Shown in pieces: positions 8,322 through 15,010 of a stretch of 64,000 bases of DNA; within the stretch, counting starts at the first letter, position 1; each line of letters starts with the position of its first letter. The notes under the pieces are model-generated. The model saw nothing but the letters and a program-made list of their open reading frames with translations, was not told the DNA's origin and searched no databases. A program made the position numbers and the translations under genes. Source of the DNA: Brevundimonas aurantiaca (GTDB lineage Bacteria; Pseudomonadota; Alphaproteobacteria; Caulobacterales; Caulobacteraceae); assembly GCF_014199955.1 (NCBI RefSeq), contig NZ_JACHOQ010000005.1, positions 1 to 64,000 on the forward strand, given 5' to 3'.

Positions 8322-9823
8322 CTGACGGCGGTCCGGTCGCCCAGCAGAACGGGCACGGTGATCAGCAGGATCCACAGGTCCAGCCAGAAGGACTGGCGCT
8401 GGATATAGTCGATGTCCAGCTCGACCCTGCGGCGCACCTCGGCCTCGGTGTGAACTGGGCCGCGCGAGCCCTTGACGGCGGCCCAGCCGGTGATGCCGGG
8501 CTTGATGCGGTGACGATGAGCGTATTCGGCCACGAGAAGGGCGGATTCGGTCTCGCCGGTCTTCATGCCGATGGCGTGGGGCCGGGGACCGACCAGAGAC
8601 ATTTCGCCGGACAGGACGTTGAAGATCTGGGGCAGCTCATCCAGGCTGGTGGCGCGGATGAAGCGGCCGACGCGGGTGACGCGGTCGTCGTCGGCGGCCA
8701 CCTGGCGGCTTGCGGTGGCGTCGGCGGCGGCATGGCGCATCGAGCGGAACTTCCACACCACTATGGTCTCCTGGTTGAAGCCGTGTCGCCGCTGGCGGAA
8801 GAAGATCGGCCCAGGACTGTCCAGACGCACCGCCAGGGCGATCAGCATCATCAGAGGCGCCGAGGCGATCAGGGCCAGGCCGCCGATCGCCAGGTCCTGA
8901 AGCCGTTTGACGAAGGCCCGGCGCTCGTCGCTGGGCGTGTTGCCGAGCGGCGCCAGGCGGCCTCCGGCCAGCCGCTTCAGCGCATCGTCGCGGCCGGCTT
9001 CGGAATCGACCAGGATGGCCACGGGCGTGGGCAGGGTCTCCAGCCGACGGGCCAAGTCGCGCCCGCGCGGCCCGGCCTCAGGGTCGATGGCCAATACGAT
9101 ATGATCGACATAGGGCAGCATGCGGTGGCTCAGCAGGGCGTCGGCCCGGCCCAGCACGGGCACTCCGGCCAGTCGGCTGGGCGAACGCGCCAGCCGATCG
9201 TCGAACACGCCCAGGACGTTCAGGTCCCGCCGCTCCAGCGCGCGTTCGATCAGGGCCTGGGCGTTTCGGGTGGCTCCCACGATGACGATGTTGGGCGACA
9301 GGGCGCCCTGGCGGCGCCAGCGCCCGACCAGGATCAGCCACAGACCGTGCAGACCGGTCAGGGCCGCCGCCGCCGTCAGGCCCCAGGGGAGGACCGGACC
9401 CAGGCCGTCGCCTTGCAGCGCCCAGCCCACAGTCACGGCGGCCGCGATCGCCAGCGCCAGGGCCGCGAGCACCGCCGCCAGATGGACCAGGGGCGACCGC
9501 TCCGGCTCGAATCGATACAGGTCCAGGCCCCGCAGCAGGGCCAGAACCGTCGTCACTCCGACGGCCAGGGGCAGGACGGCGCCGACCGGCAGGATGCGGA
9601 GATCAATCGACTCCAGCGCCCACAGGACGAGCGCCGCCAGGCCGACGGCGATCGTCACGTCGAGGGCGCGAAACCAGTGGGCGGCCAGGCGCACGCTGGA
9701 GCGACGGCGCGCGTTCAGCCAGACCTCGGGCCGGAACGGACCCCGCTGGGCGCGCGCCTCGCCAGCGTCGCCTGGCGGCGTCGCGGCGGCGGTCGCGGCG
9801 AGAGAGGAGGCGCAGTCAGGCAT
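8318..9823 (-). CDS. hfsE: Undecaprenyl-phosphate sugar-1-phosphate transferase, HfsE-like
   Basis: A 501-residue inner-membrane enzyme that starts assembly of the repeat unit by moving a hexose-1-phosphate to undecaprenyl phosphate. The N-terminal third has about four membrane spans, and a central Rossmann-like CoA-binding domain follows (NIVIVGATRNAQALIERAL). The C-terminal catalytic domain includes PIFFRQRRHGFNQ, VWKFRSM, the conserved RVGRFIRATSLDELPQ and SLVGPRPHA, then KPGITGWAAVKG. The architecture is full length. The start chosen is ATG 9823; ATGs 21 and 30 codons upstream remain possible because no strong ribosome-binding site decides. It heads the operon with the HfsF-like flippase and two glycosyltransferases. 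The final polymerase (Wzy/HfsC type) is not in the window. Confidence 0.75.
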   Translation of the reverse strand: MPDCASSLAATAAATPPGDAGEARAQRGPFRPEVWLNARRRSSVRLAAHWFRALDVTIAVGLAALVLWALESIDLRILPVGAVLPLAVGVTTVLALLRGLDLYRFEPERSPLVHLAAVLAALALAIAAAVTVGWALQGDGLGPVLPWGLTAAAALTGLHGLWLILVGRWRRQGALSPNIVIVGATRNAQALIERALERRDLNVLGVFDDRLARSPSRLAGVPVLGRADALLSHRMLPYVDHIVLAIDPEAGPRGRDLARRLETLPTPVAILVDSEAGRDDALKRLAGGRLAPLGNTPSDERRAFVKRLQDLAIGGLALIASAPLMMLIALAVRLDSPGPIFFRQRRHGFNQETIVVWKFRSMRHAAADATASRQVAADDDRVTRVGRFIRATSLDELPQIFNVLSGEMSLVGPRPHAIGMKTGETESALLVAEYAHRHRIKPGITGWAAVKGSRGPVHTEAEVRRRVELDIDYIQRQSFWLDLWILLITVPVLLGDRTAVR

Positions 9824-9946
9824 GGATATCCGTGGCGTCGTACAGCCGCCACCCTGCACGCTCGGCCCTCTATGTGACGTTAACATCGTCGTTTCGCGCG
9901 AAGCGGATTGCACGACGCATCAGGCTCCGCTATCGAGCCCTTCGCT

Positions 9947-10038
9947 GGAGACGTGGCCGAGTGGCTGAAGGCAACGGTTTGCTAAATCGTCGTACCCCGT
10001 AAGGGGTACCGAGGGTTCGAATCCCTCCGTCTCCGCCA
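9947..10038 (+). tRNA. tRNA-Ser (GCU anticodon)
   Basis: The acceptor strands GGAGACG and CGTCTCC pair perfectly, with G73 and an encoded CCA at 10036-10038. The anticodon loop TTGCTAA carries GCT, reading AGC/AGU. A long variable arm (GTACCCCGTAAGGGGTAC) is diagnostic for serine. The gene sits at the edge of the low-GC reverse-transcriptase cassette, and tRNA 3' ends are common integration sites. No second copy of the tRNA 3' end is visible downstream. Confidence 0.97.
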
Positions 10039-10100
10039 TCCCTATAAAGTGTCAGGAAAACAAAACACTAGCGAGGTTGGATGTGGTCCTTTGTGACGTT

Positions 10101-10856
10101 CTATGTGACGTCGGGAGCAGGCGGTGCATTGCCGTCTTCCACGCTGGCGCAGTAGGCTGTGAACGCCCTTTCGGACTCCTCCGATGGACCATCTGACAAG
10201 AACTCTTCGATTCGCTCCGCCCGCACGACGCTGCGCCCGGACGACAGATCGCAGTTAAAGATATCCATGAGAGGTGCAGGCGAGCGCAGCTTGTCCTCGT
10301 TTACGGAGAAGCCTTCCCGCTCCAGCACGGCTAGAGTGTCGCGGAACACCGCTTCCAACTCTTCGGGGTTGTCTCCCGAAAGAGCGATATCGTCCATGTA
10401 AACGCTCGCTCGGACGCCTTCGGGAAGGGCTTCCAAATGCTCGCCCAGTGCTGACGTAGCGATTGTAAGGGATGCCAGGATTGGCGACTGGACGAAGCCG
10501 TATGGAAGCGCATAGTCCGGCTCCCCATAGGGATTTCGCACTGTGGACCATCGGGCGTAGAACCGAGAGGTCTTCAGCCCAATGCGGTCAATCGCGCTCT
10601 GCACTCGGCGCCTCGATATGCTGTAGAAAAATCGAGCAATATCGATTCTAGCGAACACAGCGCTGTCGCGGTGATGATGCATCGCCGCGACGTGGCCTCC
10701 CGAAGCCATGTGGAAGTATGTCGGGGAGAAATCATACGTCTCTTCGACAGCTTCCTTGATCTCGTTGCCAATCCTGCGCCCGATACTCGTGGGCACATAC
10801 ACCGGCTTACCTTTACGCCGGTACGAGTATCGATAGTTCGGAATGGCGACGGGCAT
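10101..10856 (-). CDS. Minimal standalone reverse transcriptase (candidate defence RT)
   Basis: A 251-residue RNA-dependent DNA polymerase. Catalytic motif A is RIDIARFFYSI (Asp near residue 72), motif B is LPYGFVQSPILASL, motif C is VYMDDIALSG (catalytic YMDD), and motif D is EGFSVNEDKLR. Upstream are RT1/RT2-like segments (YVPTSIGRR; YFHMASGGHVAAMHHH). Only about 35 residues follow the palm, so no group II maturase domain, HNH, integrase or obvious thumb is present. Length and motifs fit neither typical retron nor group II RTs. They recall the unknown-group/DRT class, in which many members are antiphage systems; that role is inference. The gene uses lower-GC codons than its neighbours and lies beside tRNA-Ser. 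A small ORF overlaps its start. Confidence 0.88.
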   Translation of the reverse strand: MPVAIPNYRYSYRRKGKPVYVPTSIGRRIGNEIKEAVEETYDFSPTYFHMASGGHVAAMHHHRDSAVFARIDIARFFYSISRRRVQSAIDRIGLKTSRFYARWSTVRNPYGEPDYALPYGFVQSPILASLTIATSALGEHLEALPEGVRASVYMDDIALSGDNPEELEAVFRDTLAVLEREGFSVNEDKLRSPAPLMDIFNCDLSSGRSVVRAERIEEFLSDGPSEESERAFTAYCASVEDGNAPPAPDVT

Positions 10857-10965
10857 AGCTGACGACCTTGGTCACGATTTCGTAGATCACCAACGACAGT
10901 TTAAGAACTGCCGTCAGCAACGAGACGATCTCGCGACCAAGGCCGATGCGTGACTTGTGAGCCAT
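10813..10965 (-). CDS. 50-residue hydrophobic/amphipathic small ORF upstream of the RT
   Basis: ATG at 10965 follows a strong Shine-Dalgarno sequence (GGGAGGT, 5 bases before the start). This is better than any site in front of the RT. The 50 residues start MAHKSRIGLGREIVS and continue as one long mixed hydrophobic helix (LLTAVLKLSLVIYEIVTKVV). A short basic and polar tail follows, ending ILVPA. The ORF overlaps the first 44 bases of the RT gene in another frame, so RT translation is probably coupled to it. It could be a real membrane-active peptide (for example an effector or toxin partner) or a leader that meters RT synthesis. I recognise no family. No independent evidence of expression exists. 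Confidence 0.55.
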   Translation of the reverse strand: MAHKSRIGLGREIVSLLTAVLKLSLVIYEIVTKVVSYARRHSELSILVPA

Positions 10966-11246
10966 GGGCACCTCCCTCAATCACACGTCCAGCAAACCAC
11001 AAACCCTCTCTTGAGGGGTCGTCAGCCAAGGAACCCGTTGAGGCTCCAAAACGTGAAATCTGCGTAGCTGAGTTGCGGCTAAGCGGGATTTCCGACAGGC
11101 GGGTGTTGCGGGCTATCGCCAGACGTCAGCTCAATCTATGCGCGAAACCGGGTAGTTGCCAAGCTATTTGTCTACAATAGAGTGTTCGGACGTGGGGCGA
11201 CAGGCAGCCGCAGACTACCGGGAAGCGGAAAGATGCGTGGCGTCCG
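10966..11246 (-). ncRNA. Noncoding stretch upstream of the RT; candidate structured RNA
   Basis: About 280 bases between the small ORF and the PAP2 gene carry no convincing reading frame and are less GC-rich than the surroundings. Several paired elements are visible. GAAATC (11055-11060) pairs with GATTTC (11087-11092) and encloses a near-match GCGTAGC/GCTAAGC, giving an imperfect hairpin with loop TGAGTTGCG. GGTAGT (11151-11156) can pair with ACTACC (11214-11219). Known DRT and retron RTs often use an adjacent noncoding RNA as template. Whether this stretch is transcribed is unknown, so this is a candidate only. Confidence 0.3.
10974..11017 (-). promoter_or_regulatory. Mutually exclusive hairpins at the small-ORF ribosome-binding site
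   Basis: On the RT strand, CCCTC (11017-11013) can pair locally with GAGGG (11008-11004) across an AAGA loop. The same bases extended, CCCTCAA, can instead pair with TTGAGGG (10980-10974), which abuts and overlaps the Shine-Dalgarno GGGAGG of the small ORF. Exclusive pairings that open or close a ribosome-binding site are typical of translational switches. This is pairing by inspection only. Confidence 0.35.
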
Positions 11247-12053
11247 TTAACGGCGAAAGTTTTTAGTTTCTGTTTCCCCGGCCCGCGCCGCCTTCAGTTC
11301 ATTGCGGGCTATGCTGAAGTCGGCCTGGAAGGCGGGATTCGCCTTCAGGGCGGCGACCAGGGCGGCGCCGACCAGGCGGCCGGCCTCGACGTCGCTGGCG
11401 TAGTGGACGCCGCAGATCATTCGGCTGTCGCCATAGGCCAGGCCGCGGGCCAGGACGGCGTCGGCGCGGTCCGGCGCCATTTCGGCCAGGACCAGGGCCC
11501 AGGCCCAGCCCAGGGCGGCGTGGCCGGAGGGGTAGGAGCCGCTGTTCGCCAGCCAGGGCTCGGGCGGGAAACAGGTTTCGGCCGGTTCCGCGACGAAGGG
11601 ACGAGGGCGGAAGAAGCCGCGTTTGGCGGGGGTCTGGATGGTCTCCAGATCCCCCAGCATCCGGCCCAGGAGCCGGGTCAGGGTCGGCATGCGCGCGGGC
11701 TCGAACCGGATGCCCAGGGCTTCATTGAAGACGCGCGGGGCGGTCGGCGTCTCGATCTCATTGTCGGCGCGGGCCTGATCCCAGCGGGGCGTGTCCTTCA
11801 AGGCGCGGGTGGCGCGGTACCGGTCGATGTCATCCTGATCGCGCAGCGACCCGGCCTCCGGCGGGGGCGGCAGGAAACGGGAGGCGTCAGGGGCCGCGCC
11901 TGCGGTCAGATACCCCTTCGGGTGATCGCGGAAGCCGCTCCAGAAGGTCGGGGCGGGAGAGGGGCTGGAGGCGCATCCGGCCAGCACGATCAACGGGGCG
12001 AGCGCCAGGGCCGCCGCGACGGCGCGGCCGCGCAGGGACAGGATTCGAATCAT
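11247..12053 (-). CDS. Class A acid phosphatase / PAP2 lipoprotein
   Basis: A 268-residue exported phosphomonoesterase. Residues 1-26 form a lipoprotein signal ending LAGC. The three PAP2 signature blocks are complete: KRGFFRPRP (KX6RP), PSGH, and SRMICGVHYASD (SRX5HX3D), which supply the phosphate-binding Lys/Arg and the nucleophilic His with its Asp. A conserved N-terminal segment RALKDTPRWDQA is shared with the C-terminal half of the fusion protein at 33.7-35.5 kb. It is the last gene of a run with PhoD and a calcineurin-like phosphoesterase, behind a TonB receptor, which suggests release of phosphate from organic esters outside the cytoplasm. The substrate is unknown. Confidence 0.88.
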   Translation of the reverse strand: MIRILSLRGRAVAAALALAPLIVLAGCASSPSPAPTFWSGFRDHPKGYLTAGAAPDASRFLPPPPEAGSLRDQDDIDRYRATRALKDTPRWDQARADNEIETPTAPRVFNEALGIRFEPARMPTLTRLLGRMLGDLETIQTPAKRGFFRPRPFVAEPAETCFPPEPWLANSGSYPSGHAALGWAWALVLAEMAPDRADAVLARGLAYGDSRMICGVHYASDVEAGRLVGAALVAALKANPAFQADFSIARNELKAARAGETETKNFRR

Positions 12054-12073
12054 GAAATCAACTCTGGACGGGA

Positions 12074-13642
12074 TCAGGCCGGCTGGGCCCCGGGGCGGCC
12101 GTCCTCGACGACCCAGCGATTCAGGGTGGAGACCGACGCCTTGGGATCGCGCACGTCGCTGATCGCCTGATAGCGGGTGATCATCCGCTCCGGGGTGACG
12201 TCCATCGCCATATAGCCGCGCACGCGGCTTTCGAAGAAGCGGATGTGCGGATTGGCCGGCATGGCCGCCATCAGCCCCTCATAGGGCGGGCCGCCGGAGG
12301 TGATGGAGGTGCCCACAAACTCGGTCGCCACCACCGGCGAGGTCTCGTCGCGGCTGTCCAGCAGGACGTCATTGGTCCAGAAGGAGTGGTAGTCGCCGGA
12401 CAGAACCACCGGATTGCGCGGCTTCAGCTGATGCAGGGCCTGGGTCATGCGGTCGCGGGCGGCGGGGAAGCCGTCCCAGGTGTCGGTCCAGTAGCGGGTC
12501 TCGCCATCGGGGTTTTCGAACCGCAGCCCGGCCATGACAAGGTCCTGGCCCAGGATGGTCCAGCGCGCGTCGCCGCCCGCCAGACCGTCGTACAGCCAGC
12601 GTTCCTGTTCGAAACCCAGGAAGGTGCGTGACGGGTCGGCGCGGTCCAGGCAGAGGCTGTCGGGGACGATCTGCCCCTTGGCCCCGCCTTCGTCGACGCA
12701 GGCCCCGCGCGACCGATACTGGCGTCCGTCCAGCATGAAGAACTCGGCCAAACGGCCGTAGCGGACGCGCTTGTGAATGGGCATCTGAAGCCGGCGGTCC
12801 AGCCGCGTGCGGCGGATCGGCATGGCTTCATAGAAGGCCTGATAGCCGGCGGCGCGGCGGCGCAGGAAGTCGTCGGGCCGCCCGCCCTCGTCCGGCCAGA
12901 CGCCGGAATAGTTGTTCAGCACCTCATGGTCGTCCCAGGTGACCAGGCAGGGAGCGGCGGCGTGAAGACGTTGAAGGTCTGGATCGGTGCGGTGCAGGGC
13001 GTAGCGGTTGCGATAGCCGGCCAGGGTGGTGGCGTCCTCAAAGCCGTAGTGTCGCACCACATTGGCCGCTCGCGCGCCGGTGCGGGTGTATTCATAGATA
13101 TAGTCGCCGAGGAACAGGGTCAGGTCCGGCGCCTCGTCGGCCATATGGCCATAGGCGCTGAAATAGCCGACCTCCCAGTTCGAACAGGAGGCCACGGCCA
13201 GTTTCAGCCGATCCACCTCGGCGTGGGGCGCCGGCGCCGTGCGCGCCAGGCCGACGGGGCTGCGCTGACCGGCGGCGGTGAAACGGTACCAATAGGGGCG
13301 GCCGGGAAGCAGGCCCTGGACCTCGACATGGACCGAATGGGCCTCGGCGGGCTGGGCCGTGGTCCGGCCCACAGCGACGATGCGGTTGAAACCTTCGTCG
13401 GCGGCGACCTCCCAAAGAAGCTCCATCGGGTCGCCCAGACCGCCCAGGCCGTCCGGCGCTATGGGATCGGCGGCCAGGCGGGTCCACAGAACGAAGCCGT
13501 CCGGCCAAGGGTCGCCGCTGGCGACGCCTAGGGAAAAAAGATCGGCGCCCGCCTGGGCCCGGCCGAACCGGAGGACGACCGGCGCGGCCACCAGCCCCCC
13601 GATCAGGGCGCGGCGCGACAGTCGATCGTTCAGGCCGTTCAT
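12074..13642 (-). CDS. phoD: PhoD-family alkaline phosphatase (Tat-exported)
   Basis: A 522-residue exported phosphodiesterase/monoesterase. A twin-arginine signal (LSRRALIGGLVAAPVVL, residues about 8-25) precedes a PhoD N-terminal domain (FSLGVASGDPWPDGFVLWTRL). The catalytic PhoD domain has metal ligands visible in LFLGDYIYEY, TWDDHEVLNNY, GQDLVM and LSGDYHSFW. Members use Fe/Ca and act on phospholipid and teichoic-type phosphodiesters as well as monoesters. The ATG overlaps the stop of the phosphoesterase gene by 4 bases (ATGA), so the two are co-translated. Context is a phosphoester-scavenging operon behind a TonB receptor. No clear Pho box is visible upstream. Confidence 0.88.
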   Translation of the reverse strand: MNGLNDRLSRRALIGGLVAAPVVLRFGRAQAGADLFSLGVASGDPWPDGFVLWTRLAADPIAPDGLGGLGDPMELLWEVAADEGFNRIVAVGRTTAQPAEAHSVHVEVQGLLPGRPYWYRFTAAGQRSPVGLARTAPAPHAEVDRLKLAVASCSNWEVGYFSAYGHMADEAPDLTLFLGDYIYEYTRTGARAANVVRHYGFEDATTLAGYRNRYALHRTDPDLQRLHAAAPCLVTWDDHEVLNNYSGVWPDEGGRPDDFLRRRAAGYQAFYEAMPIRRTRLDRRLQMPIHKRVRYGRLAEFFMLDGRQYRSRGACVDEGGAKGQIVPDSLCLDRADPSRTFLGFEQERWLYDGLAGGDARWTILGQDLVMAGLRFENPDGETRYWTDTWDGFPAARDRMTQALHQLKPRNPVVLSGDYHSFWTNDVLLDSRDETSPVVATEFVGTSITSGGPPYEGLMAAMPANPHIRFFESRVRGYMAMDVTPERMITRYQAISDVRDPKASVSTLNRWVVEDGRPGAQPA

Positions 13643-14949
13643 CGCCCGGCCTCGTGGGCGCCGGGGCCGAAGCGGGCGCGGAAATCTTCCAGGCGGATGA
13701 CGAAGTCGTCGGCGGCGACAAAGCCGTCGTCCGTCATCTGGGGCTGTTCATTGGGCTTGTAGCGACGGGCGTATTCGGCCTGGTCGGACGCATAGACCCC
13801 ATAATAGGTCGAATAGGTGCGGACTCGCACGGTCGGGACATCGCCGCCCATGTCGAAGATCATCAGCCGCAGCCAGCCGTCGCCGATCCCCGGCGCGCGG
13901 CCCGGCGCCAGCCCGGTGTCGAGCGCCGTCTGATTGCGGTCCTGATAGTCGGACAGAAGCTGATAGACGGCGCCGCCCTGTCGATTCAGGTCGGTACGGA
14001 AGGCCTGGCCGTTATGATGGCCGCTCAGCACCATGAAGATCTGCGGATTGCGGCTGATCAGCTTGTCCCACACGCCCTGGGCGCTGTTGTCGAAGGGATC
14101 GAGGGCGTTCAGATCGACCACCGGATGGGCGCGGCGCTGGCCGGTCTTGTCGATGAAGTCGTGGGTGGTGATCAGGGTCGGCAGGCCGGGGTGGGCGTGG
14201 ATGACCGTCTCCGCCCATTTCAGGCTGGCGTCGGACGGCGCCATCTGCAGGCCGATGTGCAGGAAGCGATAGCCGCCCGCCTCGAAGACCTGGGCGCTGT
14301 CGGCGCCGTCGTCATGAGAGGCCACATACCAGGGCCGGTCCTTGAAATATTTCGAGGTCGCGCCGAAAGCCTGGGTGAAGGCGGTCAGGCCGCCGATGTG
14401 GATCATGCCCAGACGACGCAGGTCGCCCGGCGGCGCCGTCAGATCCTGGGGCCACTGCTCGTCCCACCATTGGCCGTCATAGTCGTGGTTGCCTGACACG
14501 ACAGAGAAGGGCAGGACGCCGTCGATCCGGTCGTAGGCGGCGGTGGCCGCCGGGATTTCGACATTCCGCACGCCGTCCGCCCAGGCCGCGACGCCCGCGC
14601 CTGCCGGCGCTGGGCGAGGGCGGAAGCCCCGGGCCGCATGGTCCGGGTCGATGTCGATGATCGGGTGCTGCCAGACATCGCCCACGGCGGTCGCGAAGAC
14701 GATGTCGCCGCCGCGCGACACAGAGTTGTCAGCGACGAATTGAAGCTGCTGATCCATCAGGTCGCGGGCGTCGAAGGCGAAGCCCTCCGCGCGCTGATGG
14801 GTGAAGTCGACGTAGTTCTGAGTGTCGGGAATGACGGCGATGGTGAACCGCTGCGGCGCCGGTTCGGCCATGACGGCTCCAGCGGCCAAGGCAGTCAAGG
14901 CGGCGAGGGCGGCGGCGGTCCCGCGCAGACGTGTCCAAGGGAATTGCAA
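13639..14949 (-). CDS. Secreted calcineurin-like metallophosphoesterase
   Basis: A 436-residue exported phosphoesterase. After a signal peptide (GTAAALAALTALAAGAVMA), the metallophosphoesterase domain shows its metal ligands in FTIAVIPDTQNYVDF, AVGDVWQHP, VVSGNHDYDG, ITTHDF and LSGHHNG. The C-terminal about 110 residues form a beta-rich accessory region typical of this family. The start chosen is TTG at 14949, preceded by GGGAG 8 bases away. The frame also opens at a TTG at 15006, but a terminator-like hairpin lies between the two. The gene overlaps phoD by 4 bases. The substrate is unknown; the neighbours suggest phosphodiester or phosphoester breakdown. Confidence 0.83.
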   Translation of the reverse strand: MQFPWTRLRGTAAALAALTALAAGAVMAEPAPQRFTIAVIPDTQNYVDFTHQRAEGFAFDARDLMDQQLQFVADNSVSRGGDIVFATAVGDVWQHPIIDIDPDHAARGFRPRPAPAGAGVAAWADGVRNVEIPAATAAYDRIDGVLPFSVVSGNHDYDGQWWDEQWPQDLTAPPGDLRRLGMIHIGGLTAFTQAFGATSKYFKDRPWYVASHDDGADSAQVFEAGGYRFLHIGLQMAPSDASLKWAETVIHAHPGLPTLITTHDFIDKTGQRRAHPVVDLNALDPFDNSAQGVWDKLISRNPQIFMVLSGHHNGQAFRTDLNRQGGAVYQLLSDYQDRNQTALDTGLAPGRAPGIGDGWLRLMIFDMGGDVPTVRVRTYSTYYGVYASDQAEYARRYKPNEQPQMTDDGFVAADDFVIRLEDFRARFGPGAHEAGR

Positions 14950-14974
14950 GGCGTGTCTCTCCCAACGAAGAAGG

Positions 14975-15004
14975 GCGGGCTTCGGCCGACCCACCGAAGC
15001 CCGC
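14975..15004 (-). terminator. Strong hairpin between TonB receptor and phosphoesterase genes
   Basis: GCGGGCTTCGG (14975-14985) and CCGAAGCCCGC (14994-15004) form a perfect 11-bp stem with an 8-base loop, 6 bases after the receptor stop codon. The T-run after it (CCTTCTT) is weak. It may partly terminate, or stabilise the receptor mRNA so that receptor and phosphatases differ in level. Confidence 0.6.
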
Positions 15005-15010
15005 AAGGCG

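Noticed and set aside
9869-10111. 12-base direct repeat TCTATGTGACGT (9869-9880 and 10100-10111) flanking tRNA-Ser, considered as attachment sites
   Set aside because: A 12-base match within a few hundred bases is close to chance in a window of this size, the copies do not border the RT block, and no integrase is present. The 8-mer TGTGACGT at 10092-10099 adds little.
10101-10856. RT as a retron, group II intron or diversity-generating element
   Set aside because: No maturase or HNH domain and no intron boundaries were seen. No template/variable repeat pair or accessory gene for a DGR was found. The msr/msd inverted repeats typical of retrons could not be identified. Not excluded formally; a tree is needed.
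14950-15006. Upstream TTG start for the metallophosphoesterase
   Set aside because: It would place a strong terminator-like hairpin inside the coding region and move the signal peptide 19 residues inward. The TTG at 14949 with GGGAG fits better.
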